Source: an uncultured Bacillota bacterium (GTDB taxonomy: Bacteria; Bacillota; Clostridia; Peptostreptococcales; Anaerovoracaceae). From it: 5,923 nucleotides of DNA. Shown here piece by piece: positions 1 to 5,923 of the stretch (the stretch's first letter is position 1; each line of letters begins with the position of its first letter). The stretch spans positions 1 through 5,923 of the forward strand of contig CAMJRV010000170.1 of assembly GCA_946408315.1 (NCBI GenBank), read 5' to 3'. The translations under genes were made by a program, and so were the position numbers. The notes under the pieces are model-generated. The model did no database searches. It had not been told where the DNA came from and saw nothing but the letters and a program-made list of their open reading frames with translations.

Positions 1-956
1 GTTACGCCGGCAACCAACTCGTCTTTGCCGTATTCGCCGGAAAATGCATCGAGGAATTCTGCAGCTCTGTCCGTCAGTGGAACCGCCGGATCATAGAAGC
101 TGGAATACACTGCGCCTTCTGCCGCTTCACCGGCAATCCGGATTATCTCAGGATTCTCCCAGGTGTCTCCTCCCAGGAAAGGGAGAGTAATTCCAAGCTG
201 TCTGGCCTGTTTCATGATCAGTGCGGATTCTGTGAAGTTACCCGGAAAGAAGATGGCCTGAGCGTCAGAGTCTTTGATCGCGGTAAGCTGGACCTTGAAG
301 TCATTGTCGCCGGTATTGTAGCTTCCTGCATTTATGATGCTGTTCTCATCCCCGGTCAGCAGCTTAAAGTTTTCCGTAAAGATCTTGACAAGCGCTACGG
401 AATAGATACTGGTCTCTTCCTGGATAACGGCGATCTTCCTGTATTCGCCTTCCTTAAATGCATAATTCGCCATTACTTTGCCCTGGAACGGATCGGTGAA
501 ACATACCCTGAAGTAATAATCGTTTCCAAGAGTAACGAGCGGATTTGTACAGGAGGTTCCGATTGCAGGCACCTGCGCTTTTTCAAAGATCGGTCCTGCA
601 GCGATCGAATTGGAACTTCCCCAGCTGCCAAGTACGATGCTTGCACCAAAATCATGCACCAGTTTTTTGGCTGCGTTTTCCGATTCGATCTTGTCCGATT
701 TATTGTCCACATACCTGAGCTCTACAGGGATTTCTTTTCCGTCAATAGTCACGGTCGGATACAGCTTATGAGCAAGATCGATGCCCTGCTTTTCCAGTTT
801 TCCGTCGACTGCATTCGCACCGGACAAAGGCTCAAATGCGCCGATTATAATCCGCTCGGGCAATGCATTTTCGCCATTGGTTTTGCCGCCGCTGCAGCCT
901 GCCATGAATGCAGACAGCATCAGCGCAGCTATCAGCAAAACGGCGACCTTCTTCAT
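1..956 (-). CDS. second LivK-like substrate-binding lipoprotein of the ABC transporter (3' end cut by window edge)
   Basis: This is a paralogue of the binding protein at the head of the operon, placed directly after livF. The frame is open from ATG 956 to the left edge (318 codons). By alignment with its paralogue about 80 C-terminal residues are missing. The start MKKVAVLLIAALMLSAFMAG is a lipoprotein signal peptide, with the lipidated Cys at 21. It is a Peripla_BP_6-type ligand receptor. Landmarks are IIGAFEPLSG near 38-47, PTVTIDGKE near 64-72 (identical in the paralogue), SCTNP (135-139), FRVCF (149-153), Tyr185 and GDTWEN from 263. The 32-residue block 135-166 differs from the first protein at only 5 positions, while flanking parts diverge clearly. 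It is probably co-transcribed as the last gene and docks on the same LivHM. A different or wider ligand range is likely but not shown. Confidence 0.93.
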   Translation of the reverse strand, partial: MKKVAVLLIAALMLSAFMAGCSGGKTNGENALPERIIIGAFEPLSGANAVDGKLEKQGIDLAHKLYPTVTIDGKEIPVELRYVDNKSDKIESENAAKKLVHDFGASIVLGSWGSSNSIAAGPIFEKAQVPAIGTSCTNPLVTLGNDYYFRVCFTDPFQGKVMANYAFKEGEYRKIAVIQEETSIYSVALVKIFTENFKLLTGDENSIINAGSYNTGDNDFKVQLTAIKDSDAQAIFFPGNFTESALIMKQARQLGITLPFLGGDTWENPEIIRIAGEAAEGAVYSSFYDPAVPLTDRAAEFLDAFSGEYGKDELVAGV

Positions 957-1019
957 TGCTTTTTCTCCTTTACCCTCCATTGACAAAGTACAACACGCCT
1001 GGGCAGCGAGTTTAATGTA
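957..1019. other. livF to second binding protein spacer, no terminator seen
   Basis: These 63 bases contain only the ribosome site of the downstream gene. I find no stem followed by U residues and no paired -35/-10 boxes on the minus strand, so read-through from livF into the second binding protein is the simplest reading. Confidence 0.5.
965..969 (-). promoter_or_regulatory. ribosome binding site of second binding protein
   Basis: AGGAG (within AAAGGAGAA) lies 8 bases before the ATG at 956. It decides the start: an in-frame ATG exists 24 bases further upstream at 980, but that one would put this ribosome site inside the gene and add eight charged residues before the signal peptide. Confidence 0.8.
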
Positions 1020-1724
1020 TTACTCTCCCAGGTACGCCTTGCGGATCTGGTCGTTGACCAGCAGGTCCTTGCCCGTACCCGAAATGGTGATTACCCCGGT
1101 TTCCATGACATAACCGTAATCGGAAATTTCCAGCGCCGCCTTCGCGTTCTGTTCGATCAGCAGCACATTCACTCCCGCTTTATTGATTTCCTTGATGATG
1201 CTGAAAATATTCTTTACGATAAGAGGAGCAAGTCCCAGGGACGGTTCATCCATCATCAGCAGCTTCGGCCTTCCCATGAGGGAACGGGCTACCGCCAGCA
1301 TCTGCTGCTCTCCCCCTGAAAGGGTTCCGGCAGCCTGCCATTTTCGTTCCTCGAGGCGCGGAAACAGTTCAAACACCCATTTCCGATCTCTTGCGATTTC
1401 GGCCTTGTCCTTTCTCGTATACGCTCCAAGAGCAATATTTTCATCCACCGTAAGGTCGGGAAAAACTCTTCTCCCCTCCGGGGTGAGAATCAGGCCCCCC
1501 TTAACGATATCTTTTGTATTGTTTGCGGAAATATCCTTCCCATCGTAAAATACTGAACCGGAAGTCTTCGGAACGAGGCCCATGATGGCTTTCAGGGTCG
1601 TGCTTTTTCCTGCGCCATTTGCTCCGATCAGAGAAATAATCTTGCCGTATTCTACGCTCAGGCTGATGCCTCTCAAGGCGTGAATTCCACCGTAGTGGAC
1701 ATGTAAATCTTTAATTTCCAACAT
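1020..1724 (-). CDS. livF: LivF, branched-chain amino acid ABC transporter ATP-binding protein
   Basis: This is the second cytoplasmic ATPase of the transporter. Its 234 residues match the usual LivF length. Motifs are Walker A GANGAGKS (34-41), PEGRRVFPDLTVDENI in the Q-loop region (82-97), signature LSGGEQQ (135-141), Walker B LLMMDE (155-160), and the LivF-type switch LIEQNAKAAL (189-198) where Gln192 stands in for the usual His. The Glu at the Q-loop position (83) and the Gln at the switch are normal for LivF and are not damage. The end IRKAYLGE is also typical. The start overlaps the livG stop by one base; a GGGGGTGG stretch in the last livG codons serves as a weak ribosome site. A 63-base gap without a visible terminator or promoter separates it from the second binding protein. 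Confidence 0.96.
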   Translation of the reverse strand: MLEIKDLHVHYGGIHALRGISLSVEYGKIISLIGANGAGKSTTLKAIMGLVPKTSGSVFYDGKDISANNTKDIVKGGLILTPEGRRVFPDLTVDENIALGAYTRKDKAEIARDRKWVFELFPRLEERKWQAAGTLSGGEQQMLAVARSLMGRPKLLMMDEPSLGLAPLIVKNIFSIIKEINKAGVNVLLIEQNAKAALEISDYGYVMETGVITISGTGKDLLVNDQIRKAYLGE

Positions 1725-2569
1725 TATTCATCCACCCCCAGATAAGCTTCGATTACGCGCGGATTGTTTTGGATCTCAGCCGGATTTCCTTCCGCAATAT
1801 TGATCCCGTAATCCAGAACATAGATCCTCTCGCAGATTCCCATGACCAGCTGCATATGGTGCTCGATCATCAAAATGGAAAGATCGAAATCGTCCCGGAT
1901 TCTGCCGATAAAATGCATCAGTTCATCGGATTCCTGAGGATTCATTCCTGCCGCAGGCTCATCCAGAAGCAGCAGAGATGGCTTGGTGGCCAGGGCTCTT
2001 GCGATATCCAGATGCCTCTGCTTGCCGTAAGGCAGCGAGGAGGCGATGTCGTCCTTGTTTTTATCAAGGTCGAGAATACGCAGAAGATCCATGGATTCCT
2101 CTTTCATCCGCTGTTCTTCCCTGCGGTTTAAGCGGAAGGTGGCAGAAAAGATATTCGCCTTGACATTCATGTGTTTTGCAATCAGCACATTTTCAAAAAC
2201 AGTGAGATCTTTGAAAAGCCTGATGTTCTGGAAAGTCCTGGCGACTCCCATTTTCGTGATCCGGTCAGGAGACAGGAGCATCGATTTCGTATATTTTCCC
2301 TTGTTTTCCCCTTGATAAAGCTCTTTCATCTTCCCGCGGGGATAGTTGGTTATGATCAGATTATCATTTAGATAGAGTGCTCCGTTGGTCGGTGCATATA
2401 CGCCGGTAACAACATTGAAAGCCGTTGTTTTGCCGGCGCCATTGGGTCCGATCAATCCGATGATCTCACCTTGCCGGACTTCAAGGCTCAGATTGTTTAC
2501 CGCAACGACTCCTCCAAACTGCATTGTAATGTCTTCCAGGCGAAGTACGCTTGGCTTAGCATTATCCAT
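1724..2569 (-). CDS. livG: LivG, branched-chain amino acid ABC transporter ATP-binding protein
   Basis: This is a cytoplasmic ATPase subunit that pairs with LivF to power LivHM. It has 281 residues with all ABC motifs: Walker A GPNGAGKT (41-48), Q-loop Gln114 in ARTFQNIRLF, signature LPYGKQ (179-184, the LivG form of LSGGQ), Walker B LLLLDE (199-204) and switch His237 in IEHH. The C-terminus has the LivG-type end NNPRVIEAYLG. It is longer than E. coli LivG, with extra residues between the first beta region and the Q-loop (about 75-103, rich in Lys, Tyr and Gly). I recall similar insertions in Clostridia homologues but cannot confirm that here. Its TAA stop shares its last base with the livF ATG (TAATG), a sign of translational coupling. 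Confidence 0.96.
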   Translation of the reverse strand: MDNAKPSVLRLEDITMQFGGVVAVNNLSLEVRQGEIIGLIGPNGAGKTTAFNVVTGVYAPTNGALYLNDNLIITNYPRGKMKELYQGENKGKYTKSMLLSPDRITKMGVARTFQNIRLFKDLTVFENVLIAKHMNVKANIFSATFRLNRREEQRMKEESMDLLRILDLDKNKDDIASSLPYGKQRHLDIARALATKPSLLLLDEPAAGMNPQESDELMHFIGRIRDDFDLSILMIEHHMQLVMGICERIYVLDYGINIAEGNPAEIQNNPRVIEAYLGVDE

Positions 2570-3662
2570 TCAGAGCACCTCCTTTTTTCGAAGCATTCCC
2601 CCGAAATCTGTTTCCGATTCTCTTGAAGAAATTGATCAGGCCATCCCAGGAGAACTCCTTCTGGCCCATGATCCCTCTTCTCCAGAAAAGAACCACCAGC
2701 ATGAGGATGATCGAAAAGACGACCATTCTGAATCCGGTACGGAGAAGCGGCACCTGAAAGTCGCCGATCATCATTGTCTGATCGAGGAAACGCAGCCACC
2801 ATTCCTTTGCCGCTGTGACCAAAAATGCCGCCATAATACTTCCGGTAACACTTCCCATTCCTCCGATTACAACGATAAGAAGGATATTGTAGGTCAGCAT
2901 GATCGGGAATGTGGTCGAAGTGATCGCTCCAAGGTACATTGCCAGCAAAGCGCCGGAAATTCCCGTAAAGAACGAGCTGATGATAAACGCCATCTGCTTA
3001 TGGGTCGAAAGCCTGATCCCCATTGCCTCCGCCGCGATCTCATCCTCACGGATTGCTTTGAAGGCCCGCCCGTAGGAGCTGGTCAAAAGCAGCACGATGA
3101 CCGCAATACAGATGGCGGCAACGATGAAAGGTGTATAATAGGAAGGATTCCCGGGAATGCTGTTGAGCCCCAGCGAGCCATTGGTGATACGGTTAAAAGG
3201 CGAACTCCCTACGAGGATCCTGACGATTTCCGAGAATCCAAGGGTGGCAATCGCAAAATAATCACTCTTCAGACGCAGTACCGGAGCGCCTACGACGGCG
3301 GCGAGCAGCGCTGCAAGCAAGCCTCCTGCAATCAGACCAACCCACAGCGGAAGCTCGACATTTGCCAGCGAATCGGTGATTCCGTAAAGATAATATACAT
3401 TAGCCTTTTTCGCCACCGGTATGGTCAATACCGCATAAGTGTAGGCTCCGACTGCCATAAAGCCTGCCTGGCCAAGGGAAAACAGTCCGGTAAAACCGTT
3501 CAGCAGGTTCATGGAAACCGCGACAAGCGCATAAATCGTGCCGAGCTGCAGTACGGTCCGCAGCATAGAGGAGCTGGGGACTTCTTCCCCGACATAGACG
3601 ATAAAGGCCGCAATTACAAGTCCCGCAATGATGGAACAAATGATTTTTGTCTTTTTCTTCAT
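2562..3662 (-). CDS. livM: LivM, branched-chain amino acid ABC transporter permease
   Basis: This is the second membrane subunit of the channel, partner of LivH. It has 366 residues and begins with a Lys-rich MKKKTK followed by a hydrophobic helix (7-24). The LivM core YALVAVSMNLLNG (44-56) and GLFSLGQAGFMAVGAY (59-74) comes next. Further helices lie at about 106-129 and 178-194, with the conserved DYFAIATLGFSEIVR at 134-148. The cytoplasmic coupling loop REDEIAAEAMGI spans 205-216. The GGMGSVTGSIMAAF hallmark is at 267-280, followed by a last helix (about 313-326). The C-terminal tail is basic, with several Lys/Arg after 328. The final codons overlap the livG start by 8 bases. Its family identity is clear. 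Confidence 0.96.
   Translation of the reverse strand: MKKKTKIICSIIAGLVIAAFIVYVGEEVPSSSMLRTVLQLGTIYALVAVSMNLLNGFTGLFSLGQAGFMAVGAYTYAVLTIPVAKKANVYYLYGITDSLANVELPLWVGLIAGGLLAALLAAVVGAPVLRLKSDYFAIATLGFSEIVRILVGSSPFNRITNGSLGLNSIPGNPSYYTPFIVAAICIAVIVLLLTSSYGRAFKAIREDEIAAEAMGIRLSTHKQMAFIISSFFTGISGALLAMYLGAITSTTFPIMLTYNILLIVVIGGMGSVTGSIMAAFLVTAAKEWWLRFLDQTMMIGDFQVPLLRTGFRMVVFSIILMLVVLFWRRGIMGQKEFSWDGLINFFKRIGNRFRGNASKKGGALNG
2578..2583 (-). promoter_or_regulatory. ribosome binding site of livG
   Basis: AGGAGG lies inside the livM 3' end, 8 bases before the livG ATG at 2569. It supports that start and efficient synthesis of the first ATPase despite the 8-base gene overlap. Confidence 0.85.
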
Positions 3663-3665
3663 AAT

Positions 3666-4553
3666 CTACACCTTCTCCGCTAAAGTTTCGCCAAACAAGC
3701 CTGTTGGTCTGAACATGAGCACGGCAATCAGCAGGATGAATGTGAAAACATCGCTGAATTCCGAATACCCTGCCGCTTTGATGAAGGTCTCGCAAAGACC
3801 GATCAGGAATCCGCCCAGAACGGCGCCGGGAATGCTTCCGATCCCGCCGAAAACTGCCGCGACGAAGCACTTCAGCCCGGGTAGCGAGCCTGCAAGAGGA
3901 AATACGGACGGACGCGGAGTAAAATAGAGCATGGAGCCCAGCGCCGCCAGAAAACATCCTATGATGAAGGTGACGCTGATAACGGTATTGATCTCAATCC
4001 CCATCAGCTTAGCCGTTTGAAAATCCTTGGACACAGCCCGCATTGCCATTCCGATCTTGGTTTTCTTAATGATCGCCATAAGAATGATCAATGCCCCGAT
4101 CGTAATGATCGGTGTGATGAAGGTAACCACCGAAGTGGAAACCTCTCCGAAAGTCAAGGTTTTGTTCAATACCGGAATTGCCGGATACTGCTTCGGCAGT
4201 GCCGAAAACAGGTACGTCGCCAGATTCTGCAGCAGGAAGGACACTCCGATCGCCGAAATCATGATAGACATTCTCGGCGAGGACCTCAGCGGCGAATACG
4301 CAAGTTTTTCGATGAGAAGGCCAAGAAGTATCGTGCTTATGATCACGATACTCGCAGAGATATACCAGGGTATCATGAAATCAACCATGGCAAAGATCAT
4401 GAAGTAAGCCGCCATCATAAAAATATCGCCGTGAGCGAAGTTGATCAGGCGCAGAATGCCGTATACCATTGTATACCCGATTGCGATGAGGGCATATATC
4501 CCGCCGATTGAAATGCCTGCCAGACAGTATTGTAAAAATGCTGTTGTAGTCAT
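3666..4553 (-). CDS. livH: LivH, branched-chain amino acid ABC transporter permease
   Basis: This is one of the two membrane subunits that form the amino acid channel with LivM. It has 295 residues, the usual length for the family (BPD_transp_2). An N-terminal helix leads into the LivH signature GGIYALIAIGYTMVYG (17-32) followed by LINFAHGD (36-43). Further membrane helices cover roughly 62-82, 97-117 and 147-163. The cytoplasmic coupling loop RAVSKDFQTAKLMGIEI (172-188) should contact the ATPases. The C-terminal hallmark FGGIGSIPGAVLGGFLIG lies at 235-252, followed by a last helix ending in the typical MFRPTGLFGE (280-289). The start is fixed by a strong AGGAGG. Its TAG stop is 3 bases from the livM start. 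The family call is secure; the substrate is inferred. Confidence 0.96.
   Translation of the reverse strand: MTTTAFLQYCLAGISIGGIYALIAIGYTMVYGILRLINFAHGDIFMMAAYFMIFAMVDFMIPWYISASIVIISTILLGLLIEKLAYSPLRSSPRMSIMISAIGVSFLLQNLATYLFSALPKQYPAIPVLNKTLTFGEVSTSVVTFITPIITIGALIILMAIIKKTKIGMAMRAVSKDFQTAKLMGIEINTVISVTFIIGCFLAALGSMLYFTPRPSVFPLAGSLPGLKCFVAAVFGGIGSIPGAVLGGFLIGLCETFIKAAGYSEFSDVFTFILLIAVLMFRPTGLFGETLAEKV
3671..3678 (-). promoter_or_regulatory. ribosome binding site of livM inside livH 3' end
   Basis: GGAGAAGG lies within the last codons of livH, 8 bases before the livM ATG at 3662. This points to coupled translation of the two permease subunits. Confidence 0.7.
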
Positions 4554-4563
4554 TATATATTTG

Positions 4564-4569
4564 CCTCCT
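4564..4569 (-). promoter_or_regulatory. ribosome binding site of livH
   Basis: A full AGGAGG lies 10 bases before the livH ATG in an AU-rich, probably unstructured stretch. It confirms the ATG at 4553 and shows that livH is initiated independently despite the long spacer after livK. Confidence 0.85.
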
Positions 4570-4585
4570 AGATTAAATATTTATT

Positions 4586-4636
4586 CAATTTGTAAAGATA
4601 TATCAAGCACACAGCTTGACACATCTTTGCAAACTG
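4586..4636 (-). promoter_or_regulatory. long mRNA hairpin between livK and livH
   Basis: This is a near-perfect inverted repeat. In the liv transcript the inner stem is 15 consecutive pairs around a UGUGU loop, then one C-A mismatch, then 7 more outer pairs. Three of the pairs are G-U wobbles; on the opposite strand those same positions are A-C mismatches. The fold is therefore better as minus-strand RNA, which argues for a function in the operon mRNA. No U tract follows (the downstream bases are AAUAAAUAUUUAAUC), so it is not a classical terminator. It ends 16 bases before the AGGAGG of livH and leaves that site free. The likely role is to block 3' exonucleases after a cut in the AU-rich stretch, stabilising livK mRNA. 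That role is inference. Confidence 0.6.
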
Positions 4637-4644
4637 CAGAAACA

Positions 4645-4674
4645 GCGGTGGGAGGTCGATAAACCCCCCGCCGC
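4645..4674 (-). terminator. GC-rich hairpin after livK, possible leaky terminator
   Basis: In minus-strand RNA a 12-position stem (GCGGCGGGGGGU with ACCUCCCACCGC) closes a 6-base UUAUCG loop. It has one C-A mismatch and one G-U pair. The next bases are UGUUUCU, five U in seven, which is a weak terminator tail. It sits 57 bases past the livK stop and about 90 bases before the livH start. The position and imperfect tail suggest partial termination, so that more livK than livHMGF is transcribed. On the plus strand the corresponding tail is not U-rich, so the orientation fits the liv transcript. It could instead only block exonucleases. Confidence 0.45.
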
Positions 4675-4707
4675 ATCGTCGTGCATTATTCACAGAAATT
4701 TCCGCGT

Positions 4708-4725
4708 CAAGCCTTCCTAGGCCTG
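4708..4725 (-). other. small stem-loop just after livK stop
   Basis: In the transcript (minus strand) CAGGCCU pairs with AGGCUUG around a 4-base AGGA loop. This gives a 7-bp stem with one G-U pair, starting 7 bases past the livK stop codon. No U-rich tract follows, so it is not a terminator on its own. It is the first of three hairpins in this spacer and may simply add to 3' protection of the livK message. It is short enough to be chance. Confidence 0.3.
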
Positions 4726-4731
4726 CTGCTG

Positions 4732-5923
4732 TTATTCTACTGTCTGAGTCTTTATGAACTTGAATTCCTTGCTTGTTACGGATTCTTCCGTAACCGTCTT
4801 GATATAGGCGGTATCCTTGATCGCATCGCCGTTATCGTCGAAGGAAATCTTTCCGGTAACGCCATCAAAGCTTGCCTTTGCAAGAGCGTCACGGATCATC
4901 ATGGAATTCAGTTCCCCACCGCTTCCGTCCAGGGACTGAAGAGCGGTGTAAATAGCCATATACGCATCATATCCGAGAGCGGAAACCGCTGCAACGGTAT
5001 CGGTATTGGCATTGTAAGTTATATTCTTCGGATCTGAATTCAGATATGCCTTGAAGTCAGCTACAAATTTTGCAGCTACAGGGTTGCTGGTGTCATTTTC
5101 ATCAAAGAAAGTTGACAATGCAACGCCAACGGAATCCTTTGAAATGATCGTTGCATTTTCCCATGTATCACCGGCAAGTACCTGTGCATTGATTCCATTT
5201 GCCTTGATCTGGGGCAGAATCAAAGTTGCGGTGGTGATGGAAGAAGGAGCGAATATAACGTCCGGATTTGCTCTCTTGATCGATGTCAGGATCGCATTGA
5301 AATCCGACTCGTTTGTCTGATAGGTTTCATCTGCAACAATCGTTCCGCCCTGGTCTGCAAATGCTTTTTTGAAGTAGCCTGCAAGACCTGTGGAATAGTC
5401 GTCGCCGTTCTGACTGATGACCGCAGCGTTCTTATAGCCCTGCTCGGTAGCGTATGTTGCCATTACAGTACCCTGGAACGGGTCGAGGAAACATACTCTG
5501 AAGTAAATGTCATTTCCGAGAGTAACCTGAGGATTTGTGCAGGATGCGCCTACCGCAGGAACGCCTGCATCAGCAAAAGTCTGGCTTGCAGCAATCGATA
5601 CGCCTGAGCCATAGGAGCCGATCACAGCGACTACGCCCTGGGAGATCAGTGACTGTGCAGCTGTTACGGCAGCAGTCTTATCGGACTGGTTGTCAACTTC
5701 GACCAATTGGATTTTGTACTCTTTTCCATCGATCGTTACAGTAGGAGCTACGGTATTGGCAAAGCGGGCTCCAAGAACTTCCTGCATTCCGCCGCCGCCG
5801 TTCTCACCTGTGGTTGGTTCGAAAACGCCGATCTTGATCGTATCGCCTTCTACAGCGATGCTCTTGACTGCGGAGTTATCTGGTGTTTTCTCATCAGCAG
5901 CTCCGCCGCCGCAGCCTGTCAGA
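4732..5923 (-). CDS. livK: LivK-like branched-chain amino acid ABC transporter substrate-binding lipoprotein (5' end cut by window edge)
   Basis: This is an extracytoplasmic receptor that captures an amino acid, probably Leu/Ile/Val, and delivers it to the LivHM permease. The reading frame stays open to the right edge of the window. The first visible residues are Leu-Thr-Gly-Cys, a lipobox, so only the start and most of the signal peptide (about 20 residues) are missing. The mature protein runs 393 residues from the lipidated Cys, somewhat longer than E. coli LivJ/LivK, partly because of a Gly/Ala/acidic linker after the Cys. It is a type I periplasmic-binding fold (Peripla_BP_6 family). Family landmarks, numbered from the Cys, are IGVFEP near 32, the SCTNP ligand loop at 124-128, Tyr173 (matching the ligand-contacting Tyr of LivJ) and GDTWEN from 248. 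The stop is TAA. It is the first gene visible in the operon and is followed by a structured 178-base spacer before livH. The ligand is inferred from family and context only. Confidence 0.93.
   Translation of the reverse strand, partial: LTGCGGGAADEKTPDNSAVKSIAVEGDTIKIGVFEPTTGENGGGGMQEVLGARFANTVAPTVTIDGKEYKIQLVEVDNQSDKTAAVTAAQSLISQGVVAVIGSYGSGVSIAASQTFADAGVPAVGASCTNPQVTLGNDIYFRVCFLDPFQGTVMATYATEQGYKNAAVISQNGDDYSTGLAGYFKKAFADQGGTIVADETYQTNESDFNAILTSIKRANPDVIFAPSSITTATLILPQIKANGINAQVLAGDTWENATIISKDSVGVALSTFFDENDTSNPVAAKFVADFKAYLNSDPKNITYNANTDTVAAVSALGYDAYMAIYTALQSLDGSGGELNSMMIRDALAKASFDGVTGKISFDDNGDAIKDTAYIKTVTEESVTSKEFKFIKTQTVE

Noticed and set aside
1..956. Suspected frameshift in the second binding protein
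   Set aside because: I translated the frame by hand from 956 to base 1. It is continuous with no stop and with family motifs throughout; it only runs off the window edge.
954..980. Earlier in-frame ATG at 980 for the second binding protein
   Set aside because: The AGGAG ribosome site lies between the two ATGs and suits only the one at 956; that start also gives a clean MKK lipoprotein signal.
2385..3683. 432-codon open frame on the plus strand opposite livM and part of livG
   Set aside because: It lies entirely antisense to two well-recognised genes. Its product is rich in His, Arg, Asp, Cys and Gln with no recognisable domain, as expected from the mirror of a hydrophobic membrane protein.
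4017..4511. 164-codon open frame on the plus strand opposite livH
   Set aside because: It is antisense to livH, has low-complexity charged composition and no recognisable motif; a shadow frame.
4578..4606. Possible internal promoter for livH: TTGATA, 17 bases, TAAATA on the minus strand
   Set aside because: The -35-like box is good but the -10-like box matches only 3 of 6 positions, the segment is AT-rich so such matches are expected, and its -35 part lies within the hairpin stem. Not supported strongly enough to annotate.
4695..4702. GAAATTTC palindrome as an operator
   Set aside because: Eight bases of simple AT-rich palindrome without a second copy or a promoter nearby; expected by chance.
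1..5923. Urea (UrtABCDE) or other HAAT-family transporter instead of a branched-chain amino acid transporter
   Set aside because: Subunit lengths and motifs fit LivHMGF and no urease or amidase genes are in view. The possibility of another amino acid ligand remains open and is stated in the summary.

Overview
The window holds one complete high-affinity branched-chain-amino-acid type (HAAT/LIV-I) ABC transporter operon, all on the minus strand and read from high to low coordinates. The order is substrate-binding lipoprotein (livK-like, cut at the right edge at its lipobox), livH, livM, livG, livF, then a second, paralogous substrate-binding lipoprotein (cut at the left edge). Every gene present is in frame and undamaged. 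There is no RNA gene, mobile element, CRISPR array or integration signal.

The organism is probably an anaerobic member of the Bacillota, most likely class Clostridia. This rests on strong AGGAGG-type ribosome sites, lipoprotein-anchored rather than periplasmic binding proteins (a Gram-positive arrangement), mid-range base composition by eye, and a Clostridia-like protein style. The genus cannot be named from this window.

Layout: 4732-5923 first binding protein (mature part complete); 4554-4731 a 178-base spacer with three hairpins; 3666-4553 livH; 3-base gap; 2562-3662 livM; 8-base overlap; 1724-2569 livG; 1-base overlap (TAATG); 1020-1724 livF; 63-base gap; 1-956 second binding protein, lacking roughly 80 C-terminal residues. 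LivH and LivM form the membrane channel, LivG and LivF are the two ATPases that drive it, and the two lipoproteins capture ligand outside the membrane and probably dock on the same permease. The exact ligand cannot be read from sequence. Leu/Ile/Val is the default, but other amino acids are possible, and two divergent receptors may widen the range.

The only non-routine structure is the livK-livH spacer. Its main element is a 51-base near-perfect hairpin whose imperfect pairs are all G-U wobbles in the liv transcript but A-C mismatches on the other strand. It lies downstream of a GC-rich, terminator-like hairpin. Together they probably set the excess of binding protein over permease by partial termination and/or mRNA 3'-end protection. 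I see no convincing new system; this is otherwise an ordinary transport operon.
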